Part shown: in pieces, positions 16,880 through 26,026 of the stretch
How the letters are laid out: every line of letters begins with the position of its first letter
Position numbering within the stretch: the stretch's first letter is position 1
NCBI GenBank assembly: GCA_021792615.1
Contig: JAJYUJ010000013.1
Location: 1 to 64,000, forward strand
Direction: 5' to 3'
Source: a bacterium
Lineage (GTDB): Bacteria > JAMCPX01
DNA: 64,000 bases
Translations under genes and position numbers: made by a program
The notes under the pieces: model-generated
Seen by the model: only the letters and a program-made list of their open reading frames with translations
Databases searched by the model: none
What the model was told of the DNA's origin: nothing

Positions 16880-18674
16880 CGTGAACAGGCGTTTCTTTTG
16901 CAAAGAGCGTGTGCTGCAGCGTATACAGTTTATGGTAATAGCCAGCGTTTCTCATCAGGACATCGTGCGGCCCCTCTTCAACGAGCTGGCCTTTCACCAG
17001 TACAGCTATCCGGTCGGCCCTCTCTGCCGTATACAGTCTATGGGCTATCAGGAATGTTGTTTTGCCTTTCATGAGGTTATCAAGCGCCTTCTGTACCTCA
17101 TTTTCCGATCGCGCATCGAGGTTTGACGTTGCTTCATCGAGTATGAGAATAGACGGGTTCTTCAGCACAGCCCGTGCAATTGCAATCCTCTGCCTTTCTC
17201 CACCCGATAATTTTGCGCCCCGCTCACCAAGGTTTGTATTGTACCCGTCCGGCAGGTTGACGATAAAATCGTGTGCATAAGCTGATTTTGCCGCCTTCAC
17301 AACATCGTCATAGGTAGCATCCCTCTTGCCGTAGATGATATTATTATAAACCGTATCGTCGAACAGAACGGTCTCCTGCGTAACGATGCCGATAGCACCC
17401 CGCAGGGATTTCAGCGTAATGTTTCTTATATCGGTATCATCTATCTTGATGGAACCCGATGTCACATCGTAAAATCTTGCAAGAAGGCCCACCAGCGTAC
17501 TTTTACCCGCACCGCTGTCCCCGACGATTGCAAGTATCTCTCCCTTTTTTATCTTGACGGATATGTTCTTCAGGACCTCTTGTTCCTGGTATTTAAACCC
17601 TATATTGTTAAAGGATATCTGATGCTGTATGTCACCGAGCGTTTGAGTGCCCTGTTTAAGCGTTTCCGGAGGTTCGTCCAAAACGTCGAACACACGCGTC
17701 GATGCGGCAAGTCCATCCTGGATGACGCTGTTTATATTGCTTAAATTTTTTACGGGCTGATAGAGGAGCCCTATTGCCGCAAAGAACGAAAAGAACCCTT
17801 CCGGCGTGAGCGTACCGTTCATGATACGCATGCCCCCGTACCAGAAGGCGCCCACGAACCCCAGGATCATGAGGAATTCCATGGACGGTACAAAAAGGGC
17901 ATTTACCTTTATGCCCCGCATCAGTGCGACATAGAGGTTCGAGGTAAATTTTTTAAACCGGTTGACCTCGTGCTCCTCCTGATTGAATGCCTTGACGATG
18001 TTCATACTCGATATGGATTCGAACAACTTGTTGTTGAGACCTGCCGCAGCATTCTGGCCCTGTATGCTCACCTTTCTCAGCTTCTTGCCGACCAATACCA
18101 CGGCATAACCCGCAATAGGGTAAACGAGGAACGTAAGGACAGCGAGCTTCCAGTCCAAATAGAATGCAAGCCCTATCAGAACGATGATCGAAAAGCTGTC
18201 CCTGAGACTTCCGGCTACGGCACTGGTTACAGCCCCCTGAACAAGCCCGACATCGTTCATGATCCTGGATACGAGCGTGCCCGTATTTACCCTTGAGAAA
18301 TAATCCATGGGCAGGGACTGGATATGCTCAAACAAGTCGTTGCGGATATCCATGATCACCCGCTGACCGATATTTCCCATAAAATAAGCCTGACCATAGT
18401 AGGAAAGCCCCTTGAGCAATGCGACAAAAATGAGCGTCACCGGCAGGTAATAAAACAAATCTTTTTTGGGGATCTTCGCAAGGAAGAGGAAAGGGCCCGC
18501 AATGTGCAGTGTCGTTGCCGCGGGATTTATCACAAATTTTACGAGAGGACCTGCAAGGTATGCGAGTGCGCCCGTCATCAGGGACAGGACGATCATAAGG
18601 ACCATGGCGATCATGAACCTTCCCATGTACGGCCTTAAATAGCTGAGTAACCGCGAAACGATTTTTTTATTCAT
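16863..18674 (-). CDS. msbA: Lipid A export ABC transporter MsbA
   Basis: This 603-residue half transporter has six membrane helices in residues about 15-310 and an ABC domain with Walker A GDSGAGKST, signature LSGGERQR, Walker B ILILDEATS and the H-loop IAHRL. It flips lipid A-core across the inner membrane. Its start overlaps the lpxB stop (ATGA) and its end overlaps the DUF374 gene. The location right after lpxB favours MsbA over a drug exporter. Confidence 0.93.
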   Translation of the reverse strand: MNKKIVSRLLSYLRPYMGRFMIAMVLMIVLSLMTGALAYLAGPLVKFVINPAATTLHIAGPFLFLAKIPKKDLFYYLPVTLIFVALLKGLSYYGQAYFMGNIGQRVIMDIRNDLFEHIQSLPMDYFSRVNTGTLVSRIMNDVGLVQGAVTSAVAGSLRDSFSIIVLIGLAFYLDWKLAVLTFLVYPIAGYAVVLVGKKLRKVSIQGQNAAAGLNNKLFESISSMNIVKAFNQEEHEVNRFKKFTSNLYVALMRGIKVNALFVPSMEFLMILGFVGAFWYGGMRIMNGTLTPEGFFSFFAAIGLLYQPVKNLSNINSVIQDGLAASTRVFDVLDEPPETLKQGTQTLGDIQHQISFNNIGFKYQEQEVLKNISVKIKKGEILAIVGDSGAGKSTLVGLLARFYDVTSGSIKIDDTDIRNITLKSLRGAIGIVTQETVLFDDTVYNNIIYGKRDATYDDVVKAAKSAYAHDFIVNLPDGYNTNLGERGAKLSGGERQRIAIARAVLKNPSILILDEATSNLDARSENEVQKALDNLMKGKTTFLIAHRLYTAERADRIAVLVKGQLVEEGPHDVLMRNAGYYHKLYTLQHTLFAKETPVHDEKNP

Positions 18675-19966
18675 ACGGCGTTTTCCAGTAAATTTACGAT
18701 CTCGTATGCAGCGACCTCCGACGCATCACGGTCACTGAGAATATTCCTGAGTTTCAAATAGCCTTCTTTCATTGTGCTGTAAGCCCCCTTATCTTTTAAA
18801 TACCTGTCCATCATATTTGCAAGTGTTTCAGGCTTCAGGCCGCTCTGAACGAGTTCCGGCACGATGTCCTCCCCGGTAGCTATGTTTATGATGCCGATAC
18901 GATCGATGGAAAGCATGACCTTTGCCACCATGTGCGATAAAAAAGAAACCTTGTACACAATTACCATCGGTATACCGAGCAGTGCGGTCTCCAGTGTCGC
19001 TGTACCCGATGTTACGACGGCAAACTCGGACATACCGACCGCATTATAAGTATCATCGATTATTATTTTTACCGGTACGTCGAACGCTTGCACTATCTGA
19101 GTACATATTCCGGCCTGTGACGACAGGACAGGGACAATAAACGATAACTCTTTGTAAGCCTTATTGATCCTTGATGCAGCCTCAAGCATTATGGGCAGGT
19201 GCCTTTTTACCTCCGCTGTCCTGCTTCCGGGCAGCATCGCTATTGTCCTGGTGCCGGCAGGAATATCATATTTTTTCAAAAGCTCTTCCTTCGTTTTCGT
19301 CATCTTCACTGTTTTTACAAGAGGATGACCGACAAATTTTACATCCACCCCTGCATTTTTATAGAAAGATTCCTCAAAACCGAAAATCACCAGAATCTTT
19401 TTGAAATACCGTGCTATTTTTTTTACTCTGCCCTTTCTCCATGCCCAGACTTGCGGAGAGATATAGTAAACAAGGGGCACCTGCATTTTATAAAGCTTCT
19501 TTGCAAGACGGAGATTGAAATCCGGGAAATCGATCAGCACTGCAAGGTCTATATGCTCTTTGTGTACCAAGGCCTCTACCGTCTGAAACGCCTGCCGTAT
19601 CATGCCGAGATGCTTTATGACCTCAGATATACCGACAACCGCTATCTTATCAGCGTCGTAAATGATGTTGACGCCCGCCTCCTTCATCAGCCTGCCGCCA
19701 ATACCGGTAAATTCGACATCATCCGGTTTGTAAATTCCTTCTATCGCCTGTTTCGTAATTTCCTCTGTCCCCTCTTGAGCCAAAGGGCCGGGTACCGAAG
19801 CGGGACTTGGTTCAGCGGATCTTTCTTGCGTAAAGGAAGCTGGACGGCCAGACGAGCCTTGGGTCTGAGGGGTATTCTGGGCAACCCGTTCCCGTATTGC
19901 CTTCACCAGGTTTGCTCCGTGAAGATCCGCGGACGGCTCACCTGCTATGATCAATATTTTTTTCAT
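18671..19966 (-). CDS. lpxB: Lipid-A-disaccharide synthase with an extra N-terminal segment
   Basis: LpxB joins UDP-diacylglucosamine and lipid X. Family features are IAGEPSADLHGANLVKAI at the start, FTGIGGRLMKEAG, the LIDFPDFNLRLAK block, YYISPQVWAWRKGR and LPGSRTAEVKRHLP. At 431 residues it is about 50 longer than usual. The excess is a Pro/Ser/Gln/Glu-rich stretch at about residues 31-80 (TPQTQGSSGRPASF...GPLAQEGTEEI) inserted between the first helix and the FTGIGG strand. Its DNA has roughly inverted ends (CCCCTC...GAGGGG), so a palindromic repeat may have inserted in frame. The catalytic core looks intact. It overlaps both neighbours. Confidence 0.93.
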   Translation of the reverse strand: MKKILIIAGEPSADLHGANLVKAIRERVAQNTPQTQGSSGRPASFTQERSAEPSPASVPGPLAQEGTEEITKQAIEGIYKPDDVEFTGIGGRLMKEAGVNIIYDADKIAVVGISEVIKHLGMIRQAFQTVEALVHKEHIDLAVLIDFPDFNLRLAKKLYKMQVPLVYYISPQVWAWRKGRVKKIARYFKKILVIFGFEESFYKNAGVDVKFVGHPLVKTVKMTKTKEELLKKYDIPAGTRTIAMLPGSRTAEVKRHLPIMLEAASRINKAYKELSFIVPVLSSQAGICTQIVQAFDVPVKIIIDDTYNAVGMSEFAVVTSGTATLETALLGIPMVIVYKVSFLSHMVAKVMLSIDRIGIINIATGEDIVPELVQSGLKPETLANMMDRYLKDKGAYSTMKEGYLKLRNILSDRDASEVAAYEIVNLLENAV

Positions 19967-20903
19967 AACCTACTGTGGTAAGATTCTTTTCTATCCTGGC
20001 GAGGATCTTGAACGCTATCCCGAGTGCCGACAGGCCGTCCCTGCCTTTGACAAGGGGTTCTCCCCCGGTCTTTACGGCATGGATAAAGCTTTTTATTTCC
20101 TCGAGCAGGCTGTCTTCCTTTGATATCTCAAGCTGCTGCGCATCCAGTTCGGGACTGGGGCCGGAATGTATCCTGACGATGTTGACCTTCGATGCACCGT
20201 AGTCTATGGAAAAATAAGCGTCGCTCTGAAACAGGCGTATCTTCCGCATCCTCTCGGTAGAGACCCTGCTTGCGGTAACGTTCGCAACGCAGCCGTTTTT
20301 GAATTTCAGCCTCGCGTTCGCAATATCAATCTTATTGGTCAATACGGGTACCCCGACGGCATCGATAGCTACGATGTCCGACGGAATCAGCGAGAGTATA
20401 ATATCGAGGTCATGGATCATAAGATCCCTGACAACGTCGACATCCGTTCCCCTGACCGTAAAAGGGCTGAGCCTGTGTACCTCTATAAATACCGGCTTGC
20501 GTATCATGCCCTTGACCGTTCGTATCGCATTGTTGAAACGTTCAAGGTGCCCGATTTGAAATGCGGTGTTATTTTGTTCGGCGATGGTTACCAGTTTTCT
20601 TGCATGCAGTACCGTATCGGTAATCGGCTTCTCCAGCAGAACCGGTATGCCGCGTTTCAGAAAAAATCCCGCGACTTCATAATGGCTGACGGTCGGAACA
20701 ACGATACTGACGGCATCGACGATGCCGTATAAATTTTTATAATCCGCGTAGGTGGCAACCTTGAACCTGTCGGAGGCCTTTTTTCTCTTTTCCTCGTCCG
20801 TGTCGGCTATGGCAACAAGCTCTGCGTCATCGAGATGCAGGTATTTATCGCAGTGGAAAGTTCCGAGATAGCCCGCACCGACAACGCCTATCCGTAACTT
20901 CAT
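19938..20903 (-). CDS. Gfo/Idh/MocA-family NAD(P) oxidoreductase (GnnA-like position)
   Basis: The 321-residue protein has a Rossmann motif VVGAGYLGTFHCDKY, the family motif VLLEKPITDTVLHA (EKP), and the HDLDIILSLIP block of the C-terminal domain. It sits between lpxA and lpxB, overlapping both. In some bacteria (from memory, Acidithiobacillus and Leptospira) the dehydrogenase GnnA there works with the aminotransferase GnnB to make the 3-amino sugar of lipid A. No GnnB is in the window, so that role is not proven. A part in a lipid A sugar modification is the best guess. Confidence 0.85.
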   Translation of the reverse strand: MKLRIGVVGAGYLGTFHCDKYLHLDDAELVAIADTDEEKRKKASDRFKVATYADYKNLYGIVDAVSIVVPTVSHYEVAGFFLKRGIPVLLEKPITDTVLHARKLVTIAEQNNTAFQIGHLERFNNAIRTVKGMIRKPVFIEVHRLSPFTVRGTDVDVVRDLMIHDLDIILSLIPSDIVAIDAVGVPVLTNKIDIANARLKFKNGCVANVTASRVSTERMRKIRLFQSDAYFSIDYGASKVNIVRIHSGPSPELDAQQLEISKEDSLLEEIKSFIHAVKTGGEPLVKGRDGLSALGIAFKILARIEKNLTTVGYEKNIDHSR

Positions 20904-21679
20904 AACCTATACCTGCAAACACCCCGTTTTGATGTCTGAATGAATTCTATCAGGTACCGGATGTCCGGATCGGGCTGGATCTCGTCCTGGACCTTCTTTA
21001 TTGCATCGGCGAGGCTGTAGTTGCTTCTGAAAAGCAGTCTGAACGCCTTTTCTATAAGCAGGATCTTTTCTTTCGTGTATCCCCTGCGCCGCAGACCGAT
21101 TATGTTTATGCCGTACAGCTTTGCCCTGTCGCCGCTCGCAACGGCAAAAGGAGGGACATCCATTGTTGCCATTGCGCCTCCTCCAACCATTGCGAGCCTG
21201 CCTATCCTCGCGAACTGGTGGACCGCTATAAGCCCGCCCAGTATCGCCATGCTCTCGACCGTAACATGGCCGGCAAGGGTCGCATTGTTTGCGAACACGG
21301 TCTCATCCCCGACGATGCAATCGTGCGCCACGTGCGAACCTATCATGAAGAGATTTTTACTGCCTATCGTCGTTATTGTCCTGCCCGTAGGCGTTCCGGG
21401 ATTTATGACGACGTGTTCCCGTATAATATTGTTGTCTCCGATTACGAGGCGGGTGGGTTCATTCTTGTATTTAAGGTCCTGCGGAGGCGAGCCCAGCGAG
21501 GAAAATTGAAATATTTTATTGTTCTTGCCTATCGTCGTGTGTCCGTCGATCACTGCAGACGGGCCGATGACCGTGCCATCGTCTATGCAAACGTCCGGGC
21601 CGATGACCGTATAGGGTCCTATTTCAACATCACCGAGCTTGGCAGACGGAGATATGATCGCAGTTTGATGTATGTTCAT
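20900..21679 (-). CDS. lpxA: UDP-N-acetylglucosamine acyltransferase
   Basis: This 259-residue enzyme transfers a 3-hydroxyacyl chain from ACP to UDP-GlcNAc (or its 3-amino form), the first step of lipid A synthesis. The hexapeptide-repeat left-handed helix is visible (AKLGDVEIGPYTVIGPDVCI, NLFMIGSHVAHDCIVGDETV), including the catalytic His in SHVAHDC, followed by the helical tail. It overlaps fabZ and the Gfo/Idh gene by four bases each. Confidence 0.95.
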   Translation of the reverse strand: MNIHQTAIISPSAKLGDVEIGPYTVIGPDVCIDDGTVIGPSAVIDGHTTIGKNNKIFQFSSLGSPPQDLKYKNEPTRLVIGDNNIIREHVVINPGTPTGRTITTIGSKNLFMIGSHVAHDCIVGDETVFANNATLAGHVTVESMAILGGLIAVHQFARIGRLAMVGGGAMATMDVPPFAVASGDRAKLYGINIIGLRRRGYTKEKILLIEKAFRLLFRSNYSLADAIKKVQDEIQPDPDIRYLIEFIQTSKRGVCRYRL

Positions 21680-22119
21680 CTGTCCTCCTTCTTTACAATG
21701 GCGGTTAATATTTCTCCTTCTGCTATAACCTGATCGTCGATATATGCTTTACACACAAAGGTGGTAAAATTCTTGATGCGCCTTTTAATGGCTGATTCAA
21801 GCCTGAGACAATCGCCGGGCACTACCGGCTTCCTGAATTTGAAATTGTTTATCCCGACAAAATAGGGAATACCATTAATCCCCTGGGGCATGGATTTTGC
21901 CGCGAGTACTCCGCTTGCCTGGGCAAGCGCTTCAATAATGATAACACCGGGTAACGTCGGTTCACCCGGGAAATGCCCCTGGAACAGTGGCTCATCGATC
22001 GAAATATTCTTTATGGCTATAATCTTTTCGTTGACGATCAGTTCCTCGACCTTGTCTACAAACAAAAACGGGTACCTCTGGGGAATAAGCTCCATGATTC
22101 CTTTGCTATCTATCTTCAT
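21676..22119 (-). CDS. fabZ: 3-hydroxyacyl-ACP dehydratase
   Basis: The 147-residue hot-dog enzyme dehydrates 3-hydroxyacyl-ACP in fatty-acid synthesis. Catalytic His is in FQGHFPGEPTLPGV and catalytic Glu in IIIEALAQASG; the N-terminus MELIPQRYPFLFVDKV is typical. The position between lpxD and lpxA is standard, where it competes with lipid A synthesis for the same substrate. Four-base overlaps on both sides indicate coupled translation. Confidence 0.96.
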   Translation of the reverse strand: MKIDSKGIMELIPQRYPFLFVDKVEELIVNEKIIAIKNISIDEPLFQGHFPGEPTLPGVIIIEALAQASGVLAAKSMPQGINGIPYFVGINNFKFRKPVVPGDCLRLESAIKRRIKNFTTFVCKAYIDDQVIAEGEILTAIVKKEDR

Positions 22120-23147
22120 TTTTTCTCTTCCATAGTCTGCTCCAATCCTGCACGCTTTTTTAGTTCATTGAGCAATTTTTTCATCTCCGGCAATTCTTTG
22201 AACACCGAAACCGCCTTCAGCCAATCGAGATGATTGAATGCCGGGGTACCGGATACAACCGCATGGGGGGGCAGGTCCTTGGGTATACCCGACTGTGCTC
22301 CGATCATGACGAAATCACCTATCTTGATATGACCGATAATACCTACCTGGCCAGCGATCGTGACATTGTTTCCGATGTGCGTACTGCCGGATATGCCCGC
22401 CTGGCTTACGATGAGACAGTTTTCACCAGTACGTACGTTGTGTGCTATCTGGACAAGGTTATCTATCTTTGTACCGTTACCGATGCGGGTTATCCCGAGT
22501 GATGCCCTGTCGATCGTCGTATTGGCACCTATTTCGACATCGTCCCCTATCTCCACATGCCCTATCTGCTGTATCTTGACATTCCTTAAGCCGTCTTTTG
22601 CGAAGCCAAAACCATCGGAGCCGATAACAGAACCTGCGTGAATGATGCACCGCCTGCCGATAACGGTGTGGTGATACACGGAGACATTCGGGTAGAGAAT
22701 GGTATCGTCGTGGATAATACTGCCATGGCCGACGTAGGTATGGGGGTATATGCGCACCCGGTTCCCTATCTGGACATCGCTTTCCACATAACAGAATGGT
22801 GCAAGGTGAGTATCCTTCCCTACCTGTGTATTCCTGCCGACATAAGCCCTGCCGTCTATGCCCCAATCGGGGTGAGAGGGTGGATGAAACCGTGCCACAA
22901 TTTTTGCAAATGCAAGGTACGGATCTTTTACGACAATCTGCGCTACGTTCAGGCCCTCAATGCTGCTCTCCGTAACAAGGGCGGAAGCCCTTGTCTGGTA
23001 CACAAGCGGTTTGTACTTCGGGTTCGAAATAAAGGTGATAACACCGTTCTCCGCATCTTCAAGCGTACCGACATCGTGTATTTCGATGCTCTCATCACCT
23101 TCCACTCTGCCATTAATGAACTGGGCAAGTTCTTTCAGGGTGTACAT
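22116..23147 (-). CDS. lpxD: UDP-3-O-(3-hydroxyacyl)glucosamine N-acyltransferase
   Basis: The 343-residue enzyme adds the N-linked acyl chain in lipid A synthesis. It has the N-terminal uridine-binding domain (ALVTESSIEGLNVAQIVVKDPYLAFAK), a long hexapeptide-repeat helix (GYVGRNTQVG-like units, NTTIDRASLG, DNLVQIAHNVRTG with the catalytic His) and a C-terminal helix (MKKLLNELKKR). The gene starts 7 bases after ompH and overlaps fabZ. Confidence 0.96.
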   Translation of the reverse strand: MYTLKELAQFINGRVEGDESIEIHDVGTLEDAENGVITFISNPKYKPLVYQTRASALVTESSIEGLNVAQIVVKDPYLAFAKIVARFHPPSHPDWGIDGRAYVGRNTQVGKDTHLAPFCYVESDVQIGNRVRIYPHTYVGHGSIIHDDTILYPNVSVYHHTVIGRRCIIHAGSVIGSDGFGFAKDGLRNVKIQQIGHVEIGDDVEIGANTTIDRASLGITRIGNGTKIDNLVQIAHNVRTGENCLIVSQAGISGSTHIGNNVTIAGQVGIIGHIKIGDFVMIGAQSGIPKDLPPHAVVSGTPAFNHLDWLKAVSVFKELPEMKKLLNELKKRAGLEQTMEEKK

Positions 23148-23154
23148 ATGTACC

Positions 23155-23703
23155 TCAGTCGTTCGTCTTGCTCTTCTTTTCCGATTCCTGGTTAAAAAGC
23201 TTCAATACCCTGTCCGTTAGGTCTTCGTTTTCCGGCGCGTACAGTATACCGCCCTGGGATTTCTCCAGTATTACGCTGTACTTCCCGTCTCTGCCGATCT
23301 TCGTTATTATATCCTGGAGCTGGAGCAGTATGTTCTTGGTCATATCGCCATCCTGTTTCTGAAGCTCTTTATCGTACTGCTGAACCAGTTTCAGGAATTG
23401 ATCTCTTTTTTTCAGAAATTCTGCCTGCTTTTCGGCAAGGGCATCGCGCGAAAGCATGGAACTCTGGGTTTCGAGGGACTTCTGCATGTCCTCAAGCTCC
23501 TGCTTCTTTTGATTCAGCTCTTTTTTTCTGGCCGCGAACTGCTTCTCGAGAGCAACCTTTGCCTTTTTACCCTCATTTGACTGGAGAAGGATTTTTTGCA
23601 GATCGATATAACCTATCTTCGTCGGTGCATCCGCAGCAAAAACCTTCGTTCCTGTTGTCGCGAACATCATGGATACGGCAAGTATCATGATAATTTTCTT
23701 CAT
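23155..23703 (-). CDS. ompH: OmpH/Skp-family periplasmic chaperone
   Basis: The 182-residue protein has a signal peptide (MILAVSMMFATTGTKVFA), then the Skp start KIGYIDLQKILLQSNEGKKAK, two long coiled-coil helices (residues about 45-130) and the closing SVILEKSQGGILYAPENEDLTDRVLKLFN. Skp-like chaperones carry unfolded barrel proteins to BamA, whose gene is directly upstream. Start supported by AAGGAGG. Confidence 0.93.
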   Translation of the reverse strand: MKKIIMILAVSMMFATTGTKVFAADAPTKIGYIDLQKILLQSNEGKKAKVALEKQFAARKKELNQKKQELEDMQKSLETQSSMLSRDALAEKQAEFLKKRDQFLKLVQQYDKELQKQDGDMTKNILLQLQDIITKIGRDGKYSVILEKSQGGILYAPENEDLTDRVLKLFNQESEKKSKTND

Positions 23704-23719
23704 TTTTCCTCCTTAACTG

Positions 23720-26026
23720 TTAATAAAATGTTCCAATCGAAAACTCAAATACATTGGGTTGATCCGTGGGTCTGGGATTGAGTGGAAAACCCCACTCGAA
23801 TCTGAACGGAGCGATGGGAGTAAACCACCGTATCCCGAAACCGTACCCCATCTGCAGAGGCGAGGCCAAGTACCCCTGATTTTCCGCATAGGCGTTCCCG
23901 GTATCAAAGAACAGAACCCCGTCAATTTTGGCTTCCTTGATCAAGGGAAAAACATATTCCATTGTTGTCGCTATCATCTTGTTACCACCATACATAAGTT
24001 GTGTTGTCGGTGCAAGCGGATCGGTGTTGGTCAGCAGTGCCGGCATCTCCGGACCGACAGTCCTGTAATTATACCCCCGGAGAGAATTAATGCCGCCGAG
24101 GAAGTACCTGCTCGTAAAGGGCAGGATACCGTTCCCCGGTACAAATCCGTATCCTATCCTTCCATTTATCATGAAAACGGTATCAAACGGCAGGGGAAAA
24201 TACCTCGATGCCGATGCGTCGAATTTAAGAAACGTAAATGTCCCTCCGAACGGTCCGCCCGCAAATTCCGCCGACCCGCTCAAAAGAGAGCCCTTGGTCG
24301 TATACAAGGGATTGTCCCTCGTATCCTGTACAAAACCCAGGGTCACTGCACTGGTGGCTCCATTCTGGAGCAGATAGGAATATGCATTGCTGATACTCGA
24401 AAAATAGGCGTCATCGTAACCGTAATTCGCATAAATCCTCAACCGGTCGATAAGCCAGTAACCGAGCTGGAAGGTACCGCCGGTATCATTGGTCGTGTAA
24501 CCGGGGTAGATGTTCGACATGTTGTAGAGACTCGTGGACATGGACCACCTCGTATCCAAGAAATACGGATCAAAATAAGATAAGCTGTACTGCTTGGTAA
24601 TACCACCTACCTGAGCCATAAGGCTGAGCTGTGTTCCAAGACCCGCAAGGTTCTGGAGCTGGATCTGCGCCGTAACGAAAAATTGCTGGTACGAGCTGTA
24701 TCCTCCCCCGAGCATAGCCATGCCTCCATGCCCTTCCTTTACCTTTACGTCAAGGTCCATCTTTTCGGTATTACCTTCAGACGTGCCCTTTGAGGTGCTT
24801 ATATCCACGTTGTCAAAAAAACCTGTTGCTTTGATGAGCTCTTTGGATTCTTTTATCATGTTTTCTTTGTAAAGTTCTCCTTCCCATACCCGCATCTGCC
24901 TCCGTATGACCTTGTCCCTCGTCTTCGTATTCCCGATGATGGTAATCCTGTTTATGTAGGTAAGAAGTCCTTTATTGATCTGAAAAACTACGGCAACGGT
25001 CTTGTTCTTATCGTTGATGGCTGTTTCTGGATTGATGTTCGCGAATGCATATCCGTTATTGGTATACACATCGGTTAATCTGAAAATATCTTCCATAAGT
25101 TTCGACCTGTTGAACCATTCACCCGTTTTTGTATGTATCTTCTTCATCAGTTTATCTTTGGGGAATAAAAGATCGCCCTGTATATCGATCGAGGATATTC
25201 TATATCTGTTTCCTTCTTCAAGGTTTATGACGATGTCGATGGTTTTACCGTCGGGATTCAGGAATATGTGCGGTTGTTCTATTTTAATATTAATATACCC
25301 GCTGTCCATGTAAAACATGGTAAGCCTGGTTATGTCCCTGTCGAGTTCTGCCTCGTTGAATTTCCCGCTGCCGGTGATAAAACTGAGAAGGCCAGGAGTT
25401 GAGCTTTCCATCTTCGAATGCAGGACTTTGCTGCTGAACGCATGGTTACCGATAAAGTTTATAGCGCCGATCCTTACAACCTGTCCCTCATGAACGTGGA
25501 TTTCCACATTCACCTCCATGGCGGAAACGGGTATGACCTCATAGGTTACTTTCACGTTATAATAACCTTTTGCCTTGTACATATCCACTATCTTATCGAT
25601 GGAAGCGGATATCGCTGCCTTGTCAAAAAAACTTCTGGGCTTGAAGGTAAGAGCTTCTTTGAGCTTATCATTCGATATTTCCGAGTTACCCTTGAACTCT
25701 ATACTCTTGATAAGCGGCCTTTCAACAACGCTGTATATAAGGTTGATACCCTTCCCGAAAGGTTCTTCGTAAACGATGATGCTGTCAAAATATCCGAGCT
25801 TGAACAATCTGAGAATATCATCATTCACCGTGAGTTCGGACAGAGGACTTCCGATGGGCTGTTTTATGTTTTCCCGTATAACCTCCGTTTGTATCCTCTG
25901 GTTGCCTTCTACGGTTATCTTCTCGACGACAGGCTGGTCTGCAAATAACATTTTGGGCACCTGTAGAATTACGACGACGGTAATAAACAATAAGAGTTTA
26001 ATCGGAATTCTGGAACAATACCCCAT
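23720..26026 (-). CDS. bamA: Outer-membrane protein assembly factor BamA
   Basis: This 768-residue protein has a signal segment, five POTRA domains in residues about 30-430 (for example VVEKITVEGNQRIQTEVIRENI and GAINFIGNHAFSSKVL) and a 16-strand barrel with the family block GFVQDTRDNPLYTTKGS and FLGGINSLRGYNYRTVGP (the VRGF/Y-like motif in loop 6). It inserts barrel proteins in the outer membrane. The ATG at 26026 is preferred over the GTG directly before it. The start lies inside the end of lolD. Confidence 0.95.
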   Translation of the reverse strand: MGYCSRIPIKLLLFITVVVILQVPKMLFADQPVVEKITVEGNQRIQTEVIRENIKQPIGSPLSELTVNDDILRLFKLGYFDSIIVYEEPFGKGINLIYSVVERPLIKSIEFKGNSEISNDKLKEALTFKPRSFFDKAAISASIDKIVDMYKAKGYYNVKVTYEVIPVSAMEVNVEIHVHEGQVVRIGAINFIGNHAFSSKVLHSKMESSTPGLLSFITGSGKFNEAELDRDITRLTMFYMDSGYINIKIEQPHIFLNPDGKTIDIVINLEEGNRYRISSIDIQGDLLFPKDKLMKKIHTKTGEWFNRSKLMEDIFRLTDVYTNNGYAFANINPETAINDKNKTVAVVFQINKGLLTYINRITIIGNTKTRDKVIRRQMRVWEGELYKENMIKESKELIKATGFFDNVDISTSKGTSEGNTEKMDLDVKVKEGHGGMAMLGGGYSSYQQFFVTAQIQLQNLAGLGTQLSLMAQVGGITKQYSLSYFDPYFLDTRWSMSTSLYNMSNIYPGYTTNDTGGTFQLGYWLIDRLRIYANYGYDDAYFSSISNAYSYLLQNGATSAVTLGFVQDTRDNPLYTTKGSLLSGSAEFAGGPFGGTFTFLKFDASASRYFPLPFDTVFMINGRIGYGFVPGNGILPFTSRYFLGGINSLRGYNYRTVGPEMPALLTNTDPLAPTTQLMYGGNKMIATTMEYVFPLIKEAKIDGVLFFDTGNAYAENQGYLASPLQMGYGFGIRWFTPIAPFRFEWGFPLNPRPTDQPNVFEFSIGTFY

